Below, in pieces: positions 11,739-23,210 of a stretch of DNA of 64,000 nucleotides. Below the pieces are notes generated by a model. That model had not been told where the DNA came from. It saw only the letters and a program-made list of their open reading frames with translations, and did no database searches. The DNA comes from Dipodascopsis uninucleata var. uninucleata (Eukaryota > Ascomycota > Lipomycetes > Lipomycetales > Lipomycetaceae): NCBI GenBank assembly GCA_030568195.1, contig JAJLTO010000001.1, forward strand, positions 930,001 to 994,000, given 5' to 3'. Numbering within the stretch: position 1 is the stretch's first letter; each line of letters opens with the position of its first letter. The position numbers and the translations under genes were made by a program.

Positions 11739-13303
11739 TCTTTTTACAGTGCTTCATATGAATACCAGAAGTATTTTTTCGTAATACGTACTTGTCGGCA
11801 CTAATAGCTTACGACGCTCTCGCTGCTCTTATCTATAGTTAGTATTTTATCTTCAGCTATGAGTGTTTGCCGTACTAACTGCAAGTGCAAATAATCCTAT
11901 CTGCATCAAATACTTTTAAAAATTCTATAGATATATACGAACAATTACAAATATACGAGCAAATATGATTGAAATCGAAAGCAGAAGAAATCTCACCAGT
12001 TGAATGTAATTTGATATTCGCTTGATATGGTGTGTGTGTTATGTGCAATGCAGAAACGATGATCTCTCGTTTTTCTATTCCACTACTTACGATATCTACA
12101 CCAAACCTCACCTCAAATCACGCTACTTTAATTTCTATTACTAGTTCTTAGAATTCTATATACTTTATAGCTCTCTATTGCTGGTAATACGCCCCTTCAT
12201 ACTATCAGGAATTATATATCTATATCTGGTATCCCATCCTCGGCAACGTCCTTTAGCACCTTATTTTACCCTGATTCATCTCCAGCTGCTTACCCCGAAA
12301 TTAGAGCTATTTCAATATTATATAATAGATGACTCAACATTACATAATGCTACTTATCGCTTTCCTTACCATATCTGTCATGCCGCGTCTCTCTCTATGA
12401 AGAAGTCGGGCAGTTTGTAGCTCATGTGTTACCCAATATTATTTTAGTTTTAAAAAATCGGCAATTATCCAAATCGGGTAAAGGTGTTTTAATGAGATTA
12501 TAAGATGATTGCTGACTGCTATATTACTAAAATAATGTATGCAAGGTCACGGCTTCACAGATCTCGTCTCCACTTGCTTATCCACAGCGCATAGTAGATA
12601 GATCATTCCGCTATAACAGTGTGCGGCTTGCGAATATGTTATACCAGATCGATATTTCATATATAGCTCGTCCAGTTTTTAGCCAGTAAAATTTATATCA
12701 CATAACTCAATGTGTACGTTGAACGTGCTAGGCAATAAAAATTCCCATATTGACCAGGCAAACATCTAAAATATGCGTGACTGTTCTAATCAGTTTTACG
12801 ACTACGTCGCAATGAACTACGCCGATAAACAGACCTACTGAACTGCAGTACGGAAAGTATTATTTGTCCTGATAGACGGTAATTTCACATATTAGGGTTC
12901 TAGTATGTATAAAGGACTTAAGGGAATTTTTTCCAAGTGATCTGCAGTCTCGACAAGTGACAAATGTCTATAAGGACGCTGTTGTGAGTAGACGCTAAAA
13001 TCTTGTAAGCACTCTGCAAATCGTTATTAATGTGCTATGCGTACGATTACATTTTGGGTTAAAACGATCTGCGTTGTCTGGACTTTCCAGCTATAGTGAA
13101 AAAGGCATATGCAGAGAAGAAAGTATGGAAAAACCTTAATCTATTGTTTTCCGTCATTTGTGCTCCCTGTAAGACATCGAGATGTTTCTAAGTATTTGCT
13201 AGTGATGGTGACATGAGAGAAAAAGAGAGAAGATAGCCTAGTGGTAATTACTTTTTATTTCCGTGCTCCTTTTTCTTTGCTGTCAGTATTCTTTTCCTGT
13301 ACG

Positions 13304-13543
13304 ATGGCCATACTATCTATTATATACTCTTCCGTAAAATACATTGTGGATAGCAGCAATGATGAAGATCTGATGTCCATATTTAAAAGTAGTGGCTTTA
13401 ATACAGAGGTCCTGTTTCCATTGCTGACGGAGTATTCGCGGCATTGTCAAAGAGCCAGCAACAGTGCACATCTCGCCCAGATGAATATAGCCCTTTACAC
13501 GATTGTGGTTGCTGGGCCTGCGCCTTTAGCAGTAACGTCTTAA
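13304..13543 (+). CDS. Doubtful small ORF, 79 aa
   Basis: ATG-initiated frame beginning MAILSIIYSSVKYIVDSS and ending AGPAPLAVTS. It has a hydrophobic N-terminus followed by a mixed region. I do not recognise it and see no intron signals linking it to other frames. It overlaps no known gene and is the only ATG-started frame of this length in the gene-poor stretch, which is the sole reason to list it. Confidence 0.15.
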   Translation: MAILSIIYSSVKYIVDSSNDEDLMSIFKSSGFNTEVLFPLLTEYSRHCQRASNSAHLAQMNIALYTIVVAGPAPLAVTS

Positions 13544-13574
13544 ACGATCAAACATATCACAACTCGTTATCATC

Positions 13575-13641
13575 TGACGCACAGAACTTTACTGCGTCAA
13601 ATTTTATCTCTTCGCCTCTCATGGCCGAAGAGATAAAATTT
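13575..13641. repeat. Two abutting perfect stem-loops with 11-nt loops
   Basis: The first hairpin has perfect 7-bp arms TGACGCA (13575-13581) and TGCGTCA (13593-13599) around an 11-base loop. The second has perfect 16-bp arms AAATTTTATCTCTTCG (13599-13614) and CGAAGAGATAAAATTT (13626-13641), also around an 11-base loop. The two share base 13599, so they would stack as one structure. Function is unknown; a structured RNA, an RNA 3' end or a protein-binding cruciform are options. Confidence 0.85.
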
Positions 13642-14032
13642 AGGATCCAGCCATTGACTATCTATGTATAATGTACCCAACTTAGTTCAGGTCTTAATTT
13701 TTTCATAAGAATTCTATATTCGTGGAGAAAGCGTGAGAACTACAAGAGTTTGTCAGTATAGCGGTGTGGTCATGATGATGATGACCTACTGGCGCTAGTC
13801 TGATCATCCTACTTAACTATGATGTAGATGGCACCACCACCTAACTACCTCCAAATTACGACTAATGGAACTTAAACACTGACTTTAAGCATATTCCATT
13901 TATGCCATCGAATATCGGTTACATCCAATAGAACTACCATTCATCTACTCTGTACTTACTTGCACTAATATGCTACTATGAACTCATGATACAATGAATG
14001 GCTCTACACGATTTACAGGAAATTGTACTGCG

Positions 14033-14044
14033 CTGCATATGCAG
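14033..14044. repeat. 12-bp palindrome CTGCATATGCAG
   Basis: Perfect palindrome about 540 bases upstream of the PIL1 ATG; possibly a dimeric transcription-factor site. Confidence 0.5.
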
Positions 14045-14579
14045 AGTGAGAAAGGTTGACTGCCTCTAATACAGATGCGTACGAAGTGTCTCTCCAGTGT
14101 CGAGGAAAATCACTCTAGACATGTACTGGAACGAGCACAATAGGTAAGGAAGAGCATCAGAGACCTCTAGTTGTATGATTTAGTCGTCGATCTTGCGGTT
14201 CTGTTGCTCAGGTACACACGTGAATATGGTAAGTACTAATAGCTTTTGATGAGACGACTACTATTACCAGAAGGTAGTGAGCTGCATGATGACGCTCTGT
14301 CCCAAATGCGGATATTATTACATAATATTATTATTCGTATGTTACGTAATTTTCACTGGCCTAGCACGACACATAAATAAACAACCATCGCAGCATATCT
14401 CCATCTGGTCTGTTCAGTTGATTTTTATTTTCACTGCGTTAGCACATTACTGTACGTTACTTTTATATATAAGTAGTGTTTCTTGTTTACTTTTATACAC
14501 CTACTGACTACTCTTTGCAGTTTATAACTAGCTATCTACACACATAACATATTCATTACACCGTGATCTACAGTTCAAA

Positions 14580-15630
14580 ATGCACAGAACATACTCCATG
14601 CGAAACGCTCGTGCCCCAACTGCTCAGCAGATGGCCACTCCACCACCACCACCCTCCTCCACCAAGACTGGCCGCTTCTTCGGAAATGGATTATTGTGTA
14701 AGTGATTACATCTATTTGGATAAGAAATTTTTGTACTTTTGTTGCATTAGAGAAACTTTTCCTAGCGTAATGAAGTACTTTGCTAATACTTGGAACTTTT
14801 CCGTTGATATAGCTCATACTTTCCGCAAGACTACTGCAGGTTCTTTTGGTCCAGAGCTTGCCCGTAAGTTGGCTGCTCTTGTTAAGATGGAGAAGAATGT
14901 CATGCGCTCTATCGAGCTCGTCTCTCGTGAGCGTCGCGAGGTTGCTAAGCAGCTCTCTCTCTGGGGTGAGGACTGCGATGACGATGTTTCTGATGTCACT
15001 GACAAACTCGGTGTCTTGATTTATGAGATTGGTGAACTTGAAGATCAGTTCATTGATAGATACGATCAATACCGTGTCACTATGAAGTCTATCCGAAACA
15101 TTGAGGCTTCTGTTCAGCCATCTCGTGACCGCAAGCAAAAGATCACTGACCAGATTGCTCAGCTCAAGTATAAGGATCCTAACTCTCCTAAGCTGGTTGT
15201 CCTGGAGCAGGAGCTTGTCCGTGCTGAGGCTGAGTCTCTTGTTGCTGAGGCTCAGCTCTCTAACATCACCCGTGAGAAGTTGAAGGCGGCTTTTGCTTAC
15301 CAATTTGATGCTCTACGTGAGCATTCAGAGAAACTCGCTATGATCGCCAATTATGGTATCAGCTTGCTCGATCTTGTTGATGACCAGGCTGTCACTCCAG
15401 GTGAGACTCGCCCTGCATACGACGGCTATGATGCTTCTAAACAGATCATTGTCGACTGCGAGAATGCACTTGCCAACTGGACCTTCGAAAACGCTGCTGT
15501 TAAGCCAGCTCTCTCCATTCGACGATCAGAACGCGAGGGCTTTGATCTTGAGGATGAGCCAATAGAGCATGCTGCTGAAGAGTGGGATGCGGACGACAAG
15601 GCCAATTCTCAGAAGCCTATTGAGGCCTAA
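14580..15630 (+). CDS. PIL1: Eisosome core component Pil1/Lsp1 (BAR domain)
   Basis: Exons are 14580-14697 and 14813-15630, with a 115-nt intron that has a TGCTAATA branch-like site; the product is 311 aa, like S. pombe Pil1 (306). The spliced N-terminus MHRTYSMRNARAPTAQQMAT plus a poly-Pro run and TGRFFGNGLLSHTFRK is diagnostic. The BAR domain follows with KLAALVKMEKNVMRS, GELEDQFIDRYDQYR and IRNIEASVQPSRDRK, then LVRAEAESLVAEAQL. Pil1 self-assembles into half-cylinders that bind PI(4,5)P2 and shape plasma-membrane furrows (eisosomes). N-terminal Ser/Thr residues are the usual targets of Pkh-type kinases. The coding sequence uses more GC-ending codons (GCT, CTC, GTC) than its neighbours, as expected of a highly expressed gene. 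Confidence 0.97.
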
Positions 15631-16396
15631 GTTATGAGTTTTTCATCAAGCTTATTTTTTAGACCTGTTGTCCTTTTTGACTTTCTATCTGTTAAGATCA
15701 CTTTTTGCGGACGTTACAGCCTTAGCATGGAGATACAGAAACATTTTGTAGTTTTGAACTAGTGTATATTTATTCCTGTGCCTTTAGTTTAATGGCTACG
15801 TTTTGATCTATCAGTATGTTTTGTAAATCTTGTTGTTGCGCTTATTTCTATTATTTTTATATGCCATGTTATGACTAGCCTTAATGGTTGTATAATTCTT
15901 TTTGAGTCTTAATATTTGTTTTAGTTAGCTCTTACCGGGATATGGTGTCAGGAATTTACTGTCTATATTTTATTCTCGTTCCACTCATATATTTGCCAAT
16001 TTCTTAGTTCTCATACTGGTTTTATTATCAGATGAACAAGCATAGTTTGTAGTAGTACACGGTTTATTGTGTAGTGGTGTCTGTTATTTGTTAGTCAGCC
16101 AGACTATTAATATAAGCATCTGAAATAGATACACACAAATGTAATGCAGAATGAGAGAAAGCAAGTGATGTATATGGCCTGATCTCCTTATAGATTGATG
16201 AGCTATACGTTCAACCGGATTCGGATTTGTAGAGCGACATCTCGAGAAAAGCCGTCTAAAGAAATTTGAGAAAGATGCTGAAACTTTCAATTTCAACGTG
16301 ATTTAGGAGGCAATAATGGTAAGGAATACATAATCTGTACCCACAGTCTTCTATTTTCATCGATCATTCGTCTATTACCGGCACACATTAGAAACT
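15631..16396. other. Intergenic region PIL1 to unknown gene
   Basis: 766 bases, T-rich in the first half (PIL1 3' UTR) and then the promoter of the next gene. An ATG followed by GTAAGG at 16316 looks like a start-codon exon, but its phase does not fit the downstream frame. No other feature seen. Confidence 0.5.
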
Positions 16397-17461
16397 ATGC
16401 CAGTCTTGTAAGTTAATAATGGCTATACCATAAGATATTCAGATTCTGTATAATTATACTAATTCCAGATAAAATGATTATTTGATCTAGACGAAGATAT
16501 GTTCGCGTCTCTCCAAATCAAAGTATCCTTGCACGAATATTCATTGCTCCAGACGAGCTTGAATTTTTCACAAAGAGCATACCAAGTTCTGGAACCACTT
16601 CAGCTAGGCTGAATATAATAATAAATGCCTTATATCCTGCAATTCAGCAACACATAAAAGAATTTAATGGACAACGTGCAATAAATATAAACAAGGCAGT
16701 GGGCAACGACAAATCCAGTCAGCAACAAAGTACGTTATCTGTTCAACCAGATGCTAACGAGTCAAGTCTACGCAGATCCGATATCCAAATAATACCAGGA
16801 TCTATAGATGGTGAGACAATTGTGAGATGCGTAGCAGAAGGCTGGGAATGTAGCATGTTCTTAGTACGGGGAGATCAAATGAAACCAAATGTGATGCTAA
16901 TAAAGGTAGGCATTTAATAGATTTGAGATAAGAAGATACTTCTTCGCCAGTCAGGTTGCAAATATGAGGGGAATTAAGGAATTCAATATCATTTACAAGT
17001 AATATAATAATATTTAGGATATTAGTATTATGACTCAATCAAAGGAACGTAAAGCTGATGGAACTGAGGTAATTGACCTTGAGTCTGGAAGTCCGTCTAC
17101 CGGTAGTCTTTCAGCTGAAGAAAAAGATATCAAACCCCAAGTGAAGTTAAACTATACTGGTTATAATATTTATGGGAAGCTATTGTATCTTGTAGCTAGA
17201 CGGACAGGTAGCGCGTCTACATTACAAAATACTAGCAATACGACCAACTCTTCGCAAAGGAAATCGAGCAAGGAGACCAGTACTGATACCTCACAATCTC
17301 TACCAGATAATCCTTCTACAGATCAAGGCAATGCCATGAATGAAATAAGGAGTCCGGAAAAATCAGACATACCATGGTCACGCCAGTCTGTTTTTGTTAA
17401 TTGGATCGGTGCTTCTCAGCAAGCAATAGAATCTCAAAATTTGGACTTCGAGGAAAGATAG
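16397..17461 (+). CDS. Unrecognised 289-aa protein, three exons
   Basis: Exons are 16397-16407, 16491-16905 and 17018-17461, with introns of 83 and 112 nt. The short first exon (ATG CCA GTC TT) ends at a consensus GTAAGT and restores the frame. I do not recognise the family. The N-terminal half (RRYVRVSPNQSILARIFIAP, then a helical region to about residue 65) looks folded. Further conserved-looking blocks are VRCVAEGWECSMFLVRG, NYTGYNIYGKLLYLVARR and SVFVNWIGASQQAIE at the C-terminus. Ser/Thr/Asn-rich linkers lie between them. No signal peptide or membrane segment is visible, so a cytosolic or nuclear protein is likely. The consistent exon phases and contrast between folded blocks and linkers argue that it is real. 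Confidence 0.75.
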
Positions 17462-18183
17462 CATATGAACGAATCAAATCTATACTTCTCGGGTATTTAT
17501 AAGTGAAGATTCGTTGGGAGTCACGTAATCTCTCTAATACAAGTATGTCCAAATTTGACATTATTTTGCAATAGACCACTAGTAATAATCATCTTATTCG
17601 TGTAGTATATAGACTAGATTAAAAGAGTAATGCCAACGACGGAATGTTGTACAACATGAAATGTAGCTATTTATTTTACTATGGGATCAGTCATTATCTT
17701 CGAATTTATTGGGATCAACATTTCAGTATGAAAAGAGAAGATGACGCTGCCTATCTATATGGAGATGATAAATTTCATTCCACCTATGATTTGAAGTATA
17801 GAACTATCTCAAAGTTCAAGTTTTGTGACAGTTTTCAATCAACGTGGTGTCTAACACGGAAATAATAAACTATGTGGCTCTTGTGGCGGTGCGACATTAA
17901 TTATGAACATCTGAGTAATTAGGGCAAATAATCGTATACTTCATAAATATGGGGTTTTCTGGTCCATAAAGCAGTCACACAAGCCTCAGCATACCTTTTA
18001 TAGTAAGCAAATTCTGGCGTAAACTCGATCGTGTATGTCGCTAAACAGTAAGGGAAAGTACACCCTAGAGCAAATTCTAGACAAGTGTATAGTCTTACAT
18101 TTTTTTTTGTATTTCTTTCTTTCATTTGTCATTAACAATCTAGTTAAACAACATTTTTTCTCTAGTTCATTACAATAAAGAAA
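17462..18183. promoter_or_regulatory. RPS2 upstream region
   Basis: 722 bases between the unknown gene and RPS2. It contains a HomolD box at 17972-17979 and a T-rich stretch just before the RPS2 ATG. That stretch resembles a 3' splice site (ATTTTTTCTCTAG), so a 5' UTR intron is possible. No protein gene is supportable. Confidence 0.55.
17972..17979 (+). promoter_or_regulatory. HomolD box of RPS2
   Basis: CAGTCACA, an exact match to the fission-yeast HomolD core-promoter element of ribosomal-protein genes, 205 bases before the RPS2 ATG. A TTAGGGC (inverted CCCTAA, HomolE-like) lies about 50 bases further upstream. The same octamer stands upstream of RPS6 and RPS8 in this window. Confidence 0.7.
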
Positions 18184-19135
18184 ATGGCTGACGCACCAAG
18201 AGGTGGATTTGGACGGGGTCGCGGTGAAGGCAGAGGTCGTGGTGGTCGCGGTGGACGTCGTGGTGGTCGCCGTGGTGGACGTAAGGATGAGGAAGCTCAA
18301 TGGCAGCCAGTCACCAAGCTTGGTCGTCTTGTTAAAGCCGGTAAAATTAAGAGCATGGAGGAGATCTATTTGCACTCACTTCCAATCAAGGAATATCAGA
18401 TTGTTGATGAATTCTTGCCAAAGTTGAAAGACGAGGTTATGAAGATCAAACCTGTTCAGAAGCAGACCCGTGCTGGTCAACGTACCAGATTCAAGGCCAT
18501 TGTCATCATTGGTGACATGGATGGTCACGTCGGTCTTGGAATTAAGACGGCTAAGGAGGTTGCTACCGCTATCCGTGCTGCTATTATCATTGCCAAGCTC
18601 AGCGTTATTCCAGTTCGTCGTGGTTACTGGGGTGCTTCCCTTGGTATGCCGCATTCCCTCGCTAACAAGACTACTGGAAAGTGCGGTTCAGTGTCTGTCA
18701 GAGTAAGTTATTCATGCAATGGAATCTAAAGTTTTCAATTATTTAGTTAATGAATGTTCACTAATTTATATATCCAGTTGATTCCTGCTCCTCGTGGTAC
18801 TGGTGTGGTTGCGTCGCCAGCTGTTAAGCGTCTGCTTCAGCTTGCCGGTATTGAGGATGCTTACACTTCTTCTAGTGGTTCTACTAAGACTTTAGAGAAT
18901 ACTCTTAAGGCTTGTTTCGTTGCTATTGGGTATGTGAATTTTCTAATAAAATATTGGTTGATAAGAGTTAGATTTAATTTTTTTGGCATTTTTTCTTTGG
19001 GTGGCTTAACTAACTTATAATTACAGTAACACTTACGGTTTCCTGACACCCAACCTCTGGAAGGCAGCCCCTCTTATTCAGTCTCCTCTCGATATTTACA
19101 GTGATCTGTTAGCCTCCGAGAAGCGAGCATACTAG
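18184..19135 (+). CDS. RPS2: 40S ribosomal protein uS5 (Rps2)
   Basis: Exons are 18184-18702, 18778-18929 and 19027-19135; introns of 75 and 97 nt; the product is 259 aa (yeast 254). An RGG-rich N-terminus ([15 protein letters not shown], a methylation target in this family) is followed by the S5 domain. Seen are [19 protein letters not shown], the [18 protein letters not shown] block made by the first splice, and [12 protein letters not shown] made by the second. The protein sits at the mRNA entry channel of the 40S subunit. A HomolD box lies upstream. Confidence 0.97.
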
Positions 19136-19713
19136 ATGTTCTGATCATAAAGTTTGAGGTGGTGTTATCTTTTCCATGTATAATGTTTTAGTTTCACTTC
19201 ATTGTTTTGTATGGATCGTTAAAAAAAACAAGTTATTCTATCTTTTTAATTATTCTGATTTTCAGTTCTTGTAAATTATATATTTTCGTAAAAAGCCTTA
19301 CATTGTGGGTGAGTTTGATGGTACAAGTGACCAAGTGTAGGAAGTTAAAAAATTTCATACCGTGCATCCTATCTATTTCTCTACCTTTAATATGGTTTAT
19401 ATTTAAATTCAACTCATTCGAAGAGCCGCATGATTTGGGATGATCGTGTGTATATTAGTATTACTGTTAGTTTATCACATCTGCTTATTCGAGTCATCGT
19501 AAATTATGCAAATATATGATTTCAAGAATTTCTCAGACAAATCAATAAGATTGCATAATTCTTTTTTCTTGTTTTTGGCTATAATTATATCTTAGATAGT
19601 TTTAGTTGTTTAAAAGCTCCTGGTAGTAACCCGAAAACAAAGTGATAGTATCATCTTAGCTATACTATTGTCATATAGATTTGATAACTATTAAAGCAGT
19701 AGTAGTATTAAAA
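19136..19713. other. Intergenic region RPS2 to NPT1
   Basis: 578 AT-rich bases holding the RPS2 3' UTR and the NPT1 promoter. Nothing else recognised. Confidence 0.5.
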
Positions 19714-21219
19714 ATGGTGCACGAACAAACGATCAAGTCATTATTAGATACCGACCTGTATAAGCTTACTATGCAGGCTGCAGTTTTAGAAGACTACAGC
19801 AAGGCAGGTATGAACGGACTGTTACATATGATTCTCGAGGCGGAGTTCTAGAATACTGATAGTATGATTCGTTGAGCTTTTAGAGGTTTCTTACAAGCTG
19901 AATAATAGAACTCATGAGAAGAAATTCAATAAGGAAGCATTTGAATGGCTTGAATACCAGTTTAAGTGTAAGAGAAGCTCGATATATATTTTTATGTGTT
20001 CTATATTTGTGCTTTCTATTAATTATGATATAGTGCTTGGAACTCTACGTTTTAGAAGGGACGAAATTGACTTTCTGGAGAGAGCAGTACCACAGCTCTC
20101 TGATAACTATTTGAAGTATCTAGAGACATTCAAGCTAAATCCAGATGAGCAGCTTATTGTAGATTTTAACATAGCTACCGGTGACATTAATATAGAAGTC
20201 AAAGGTCTTTGGGTCGAGACGATAATATACGAGATCCCGGTATTGGCATTAATTTCTGAAGCTTACTTTAGGTTTGTGGATACGAATTGGAATCTCGAAC
20301 GGCAAGTAGAGAGAGCAGAGGAGAAGGCTATTATTCTACTAGAAAATGAGTGCTCGTTTTCTGAATTTGGTACTAGGCGTCGGAGATCGCTTGAGACACA
20401 AGACTTGGTAATGCAAGGTCTGATTTCTGGATATGTGAAGTACAAGGGCAGTGATGCATATCGTTCTTTCGTCGGTCTGAGAGGTACTTCAAACGTCTAC
20501 TTTGCTAAGAAATATAACCTAACTCCAATTGGAACTGTTGCTCACGAGTGGATTATGGGTATTGCAGCAGCGACACAAGATTACGTCAATGCAAACAGAA
20601 TAGCCATGGAAAAATGGCGTCAGACAATGGGAGACCAATATGTCGGTGTCGCTCTCACAGACACATTCGGAACAGATGCCTTCTTAAAATCTTTTACTTA
20701 TGAGCTAGCAAGTGTCTATGCCGGCGTCAGACAGGATTCTGGTGATCCATTATTATTCATCAAGAAGATTGCTAAATTCTATGACTCTATAGGAATAGAT
20801 AAGTCCAAGAAAGTTATTGTTTTCAGCGATAGTTTAGATATTGCAGCCTGTAAAAAATATAAACAAGCAACAGAAAACGTTGGAATGCTCTGTTCGTTTG
20901 GTGTCGGCACCTTTTTGACCAGTAAGTGCTATATTTTATATTTCAGTTATTATATGCATGCTAACATAGTGCTACTTTTACAGACGACTTCTGTACGCTA
21001 ACGTCACCTCATGTTAAGTCTACTCCACTTAACATTGTTATTAAGCTATCATCAGTTGGTGACAAACCTGCTATAAAGATTAGTGATAATTTAGGTAAAA
21101 ATACTGGCGATGAAGCTACTGTTGAGAAAGTCAAACATCAGCTTGGCTATATTGAGCGGGAATGGGAAGGCGGCGATGAAGATAAGCGATGGACATCGAC
21201 TGGGACACTTCAGCAATAA
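19714..21219 (+). CDS. NPT1: Nicotinate phosphoribosyltransferase
   Basis: Four exons (19714-19807, 19884-19967, 20034-20921, 20984-21219) encode 433 aa, close to yeast Npt1 (429). Introns are 76, 66 and 62 nt. The opening [16 protein letters not shown] is the family signature. Also seen are [14 protein letters not shown]-type substrate loop residues ([20 protein letters not shown]) with [10 protein letters not shown] carrying the catalytic His, then [12 protein letters not shown] and GIGT-like [11 protein letters not shown] across the last splice. The enzyme makes nicotinate mononucleotide from nicotinate and PRPP with ATP, the entry step of NAD salvage. The window also encodes a PRPP synthetase and an NADH pyrophosphatase, but they are not adjacent. 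Confidence 0.96.
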
Positions 21220-21524
21220 GCAATTACTAGCTCGATATTCAAATGCATTACATTAATACTCAATTGGCTGCCTTGCACCAAATTAATCTTCACAATGCAT
21301 TAAACGAACTATGGTTCTACTAGTACATATGCTTATCATAGTTACATAATATCTAACATCAGAACGCAGATATATAATTGTAAACGAAGTAGCATGCACT
21401 TTCTTTCTAATATAATATTTAAGTCTATTTTTATGTTAATAGACATAACTTGAGATATATTAAAGTGCTATTATGATATTCCTTAATGTGCCCATCTGTG
21501 GCATTGTAATTCCAAAACCCGTAG
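21220..21524. other. Convergent intergenic region NPT1/SAM37
   Basis: 305 AT-rich bases between convergent 3' ends; nothing recognised. Confidence 0.5.
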
Positions 21525-22566
21525 TTACACTACTTGATAGTTTAAATACCATTTAGCAATGCCCAGGATACTATAACGGTCCTTGCTCTCGGCATTCAAG
21601 TTCACGATAGACTTCACTTCACTTAATAGCTGCTTATGTGTATTAAAGTACTTGTTTAATCTAGGAAAGCGACTTTCAAGTAGGTCTCTTAGGAATGGGA
21701 CTGTGTAATCAGGAAATGTTTCCACAGCTAGATGAGAAATTAGATACAAATCTGCGATGGATGGCGTCTCACCAAAGATATACGGGGATTCATCATCTTT
21801 GATACTATCTTCTATGACTTGATATGCATTACATGCTAGATTTAGCATACGAAGCATCCCACTGAATTCACTTGCTCCTCCAGCATAAGCATTGAGCTTG
21901 TCAACTAAAGTAGCCGGAATAGACCTATCAAGATCAACTGATCTAATTGAGTACTTCTTGAAAAATGATATACCAGGTACAGTGCTTTCTCCACTAACTT
22001 TGGCATAGTCTTTTGTATCATCTACATTGTAGAAATGAGAAATCTGATGCTTTGCCTCCGTGAAAAGTTGGATTGGAACGTAGTACTGTATAGGAAATGA
22101 AAGTAAAGAAACGACTCCTGGCCGAAAGAATGCTTGGAAGTGCGGTCCATGCAGTCTCTCGATATATAATGAGAGGATCTTCAAATTTTCTGCGATAAAT
22201 GCTGCGAGCGAAATAGATTGCGCCCTACTCAAAGGCTCCAATCCGGATTCGATATTCTTTATGGTTTTCTTCATATATCTGAGAACATCCTCAATTCCAG
22301 AAGCCATGATCTCTTCACCACGCCGTATAACTGGTAAATGTCCTATATCACGATAAGCCATTAAAATATGACCGAGGCATCCAGAATATATTTGGATTCA
22401 TTTAATACTCACCTTCTTTCGAGAGTACTGGATTATTGCTAGCTATGACTTTAAAGTGATCTTCTTGGTCATTAACTACTTTAAGGTACAAGATTGCAAT
22501 CAAACAATCCGGATCAAAAGACGGCAAGTTACCAATGGGACCCCAAACATGTAGTTCGTAGAGCAT
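21525..22566 (-). CDS. SAM37: Sam37/metaxin-like outer-membrane sorting subunit
   Basis: Exons on the minus strand are 22566-22413 and 22342-21525, with a 70-nt intron; 323 aa. I start at MLYELHVWGPIGNLPS because LHVWGP at the extreme N-terminus is typical of Tom37/Sam37; an upstream in-frame ATG at 22605 would add 13 residues. The thioredoxin-like N-terminal half (FDPDCLIAILYL) and GST-like C-terminal half (SPYIFGETPSIADLYLISHL) match the metaxin/Sam37 architecture. In the family this protein belongs to the SAM complex that inserts beta-barrel proteins into the mitochondrial outer membrane. Sequence similarity in this family is low, so assignment rests on the two motifs and layout. Confidence 0.82.
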
Positions 22567-23210
22567 GTTGTCATTTGTTCTATTTATCGATTTGATATTA
22601 TACAATAGTATATATGATTTTGCTGTTGTGAAATGAAAGATATTTGAATTTGTATTCTAGGGAAACTTCTCAAACTATGTTACATCAGGACTTTGGGACA
22701 AACCTTCCATCAAATAGTCTATAAAATTATCATAGCACAGCTTATTATATTTAACAACTTCAAAAGATACCGCTAGCAACGATACCAACTCAAGTCCTGG
22801 TCATGTTTTATCAATTTAATACTACTTTAGATTAACGAAACCAGAAGGAAATTTGAAAAATCAAACAAGAAGGTAATTCCTAATTCAGCTATATTACATG
22901 AAATCGAACAGAGAGCAAACGAATCTTGACATAGAAGCTTACGCACAACAGAATATAAAAACTAAACAGAATTGTACTGCAAAAAAGTACTTCTTATACA
23001 CAGTTGTAAAGAAAATACAGAATTACGTTTAAACCTCGGAAGACTAAACCTGCTATTGAAAAGCAGCTGAGTAAATTAGTCTCACGCCTAGACAGTCAGT
23101 CGTCCATAACAAAAGAGTACGGTACCAAAGAATGCTCGTACCGAATACAGCTCTCTCAAATATTGACTTAATTTTGACAAACTATCACTGAAAATCCTAC
23201 CAAAAAGAGC
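22567..23210. other. Intergenic region eIF4E 3' end to SAM37 promoter
   Basis: 644 A-rich bases with the SAM37 promoter and eIF4E 3' UTR. No gene or RNA recognised. Confidence 0.5.

Larger units (their letters stand above)
11739..14579. other. Gene-poor region upstream of PIL1 (about 2.8 kb)
   Basis: 2.8 kb lying between the divergent genes SYM1 and PIL1. No supportable gene was found apart from one doubtful small frame at 13304-13543. Structured DNA is present: two abutting stem-loops at 13575-13641 and a 12-bp palindrome at 14033-14044, listed separately. Part is probably the extended promoter and leader of PIL1, which is highly expressed in other fungi. Confidence 0.5.

Noticed and set aside
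12178-12420. 80-codon frame upstream of PIL1.
   Set aside because: It begins at a non-ATG codon and has no family similarity; likely chance.
13770-13805. ATGATGA and CTGA sequences resembling C and D boxes of a snoRNA.
   Set aside because: Spacing is only about 30 bases and there is no terminal stem, so a box C/D snoRNA is not supported.
16316-16318. ATG followed by GTAAGG as a start-codon-only exon for the unknown gene.
   Set aside because: It ends in phase 0, but exon 2 requires phase 2. The ATG at 16397 with GTAAGT gives the right phase.
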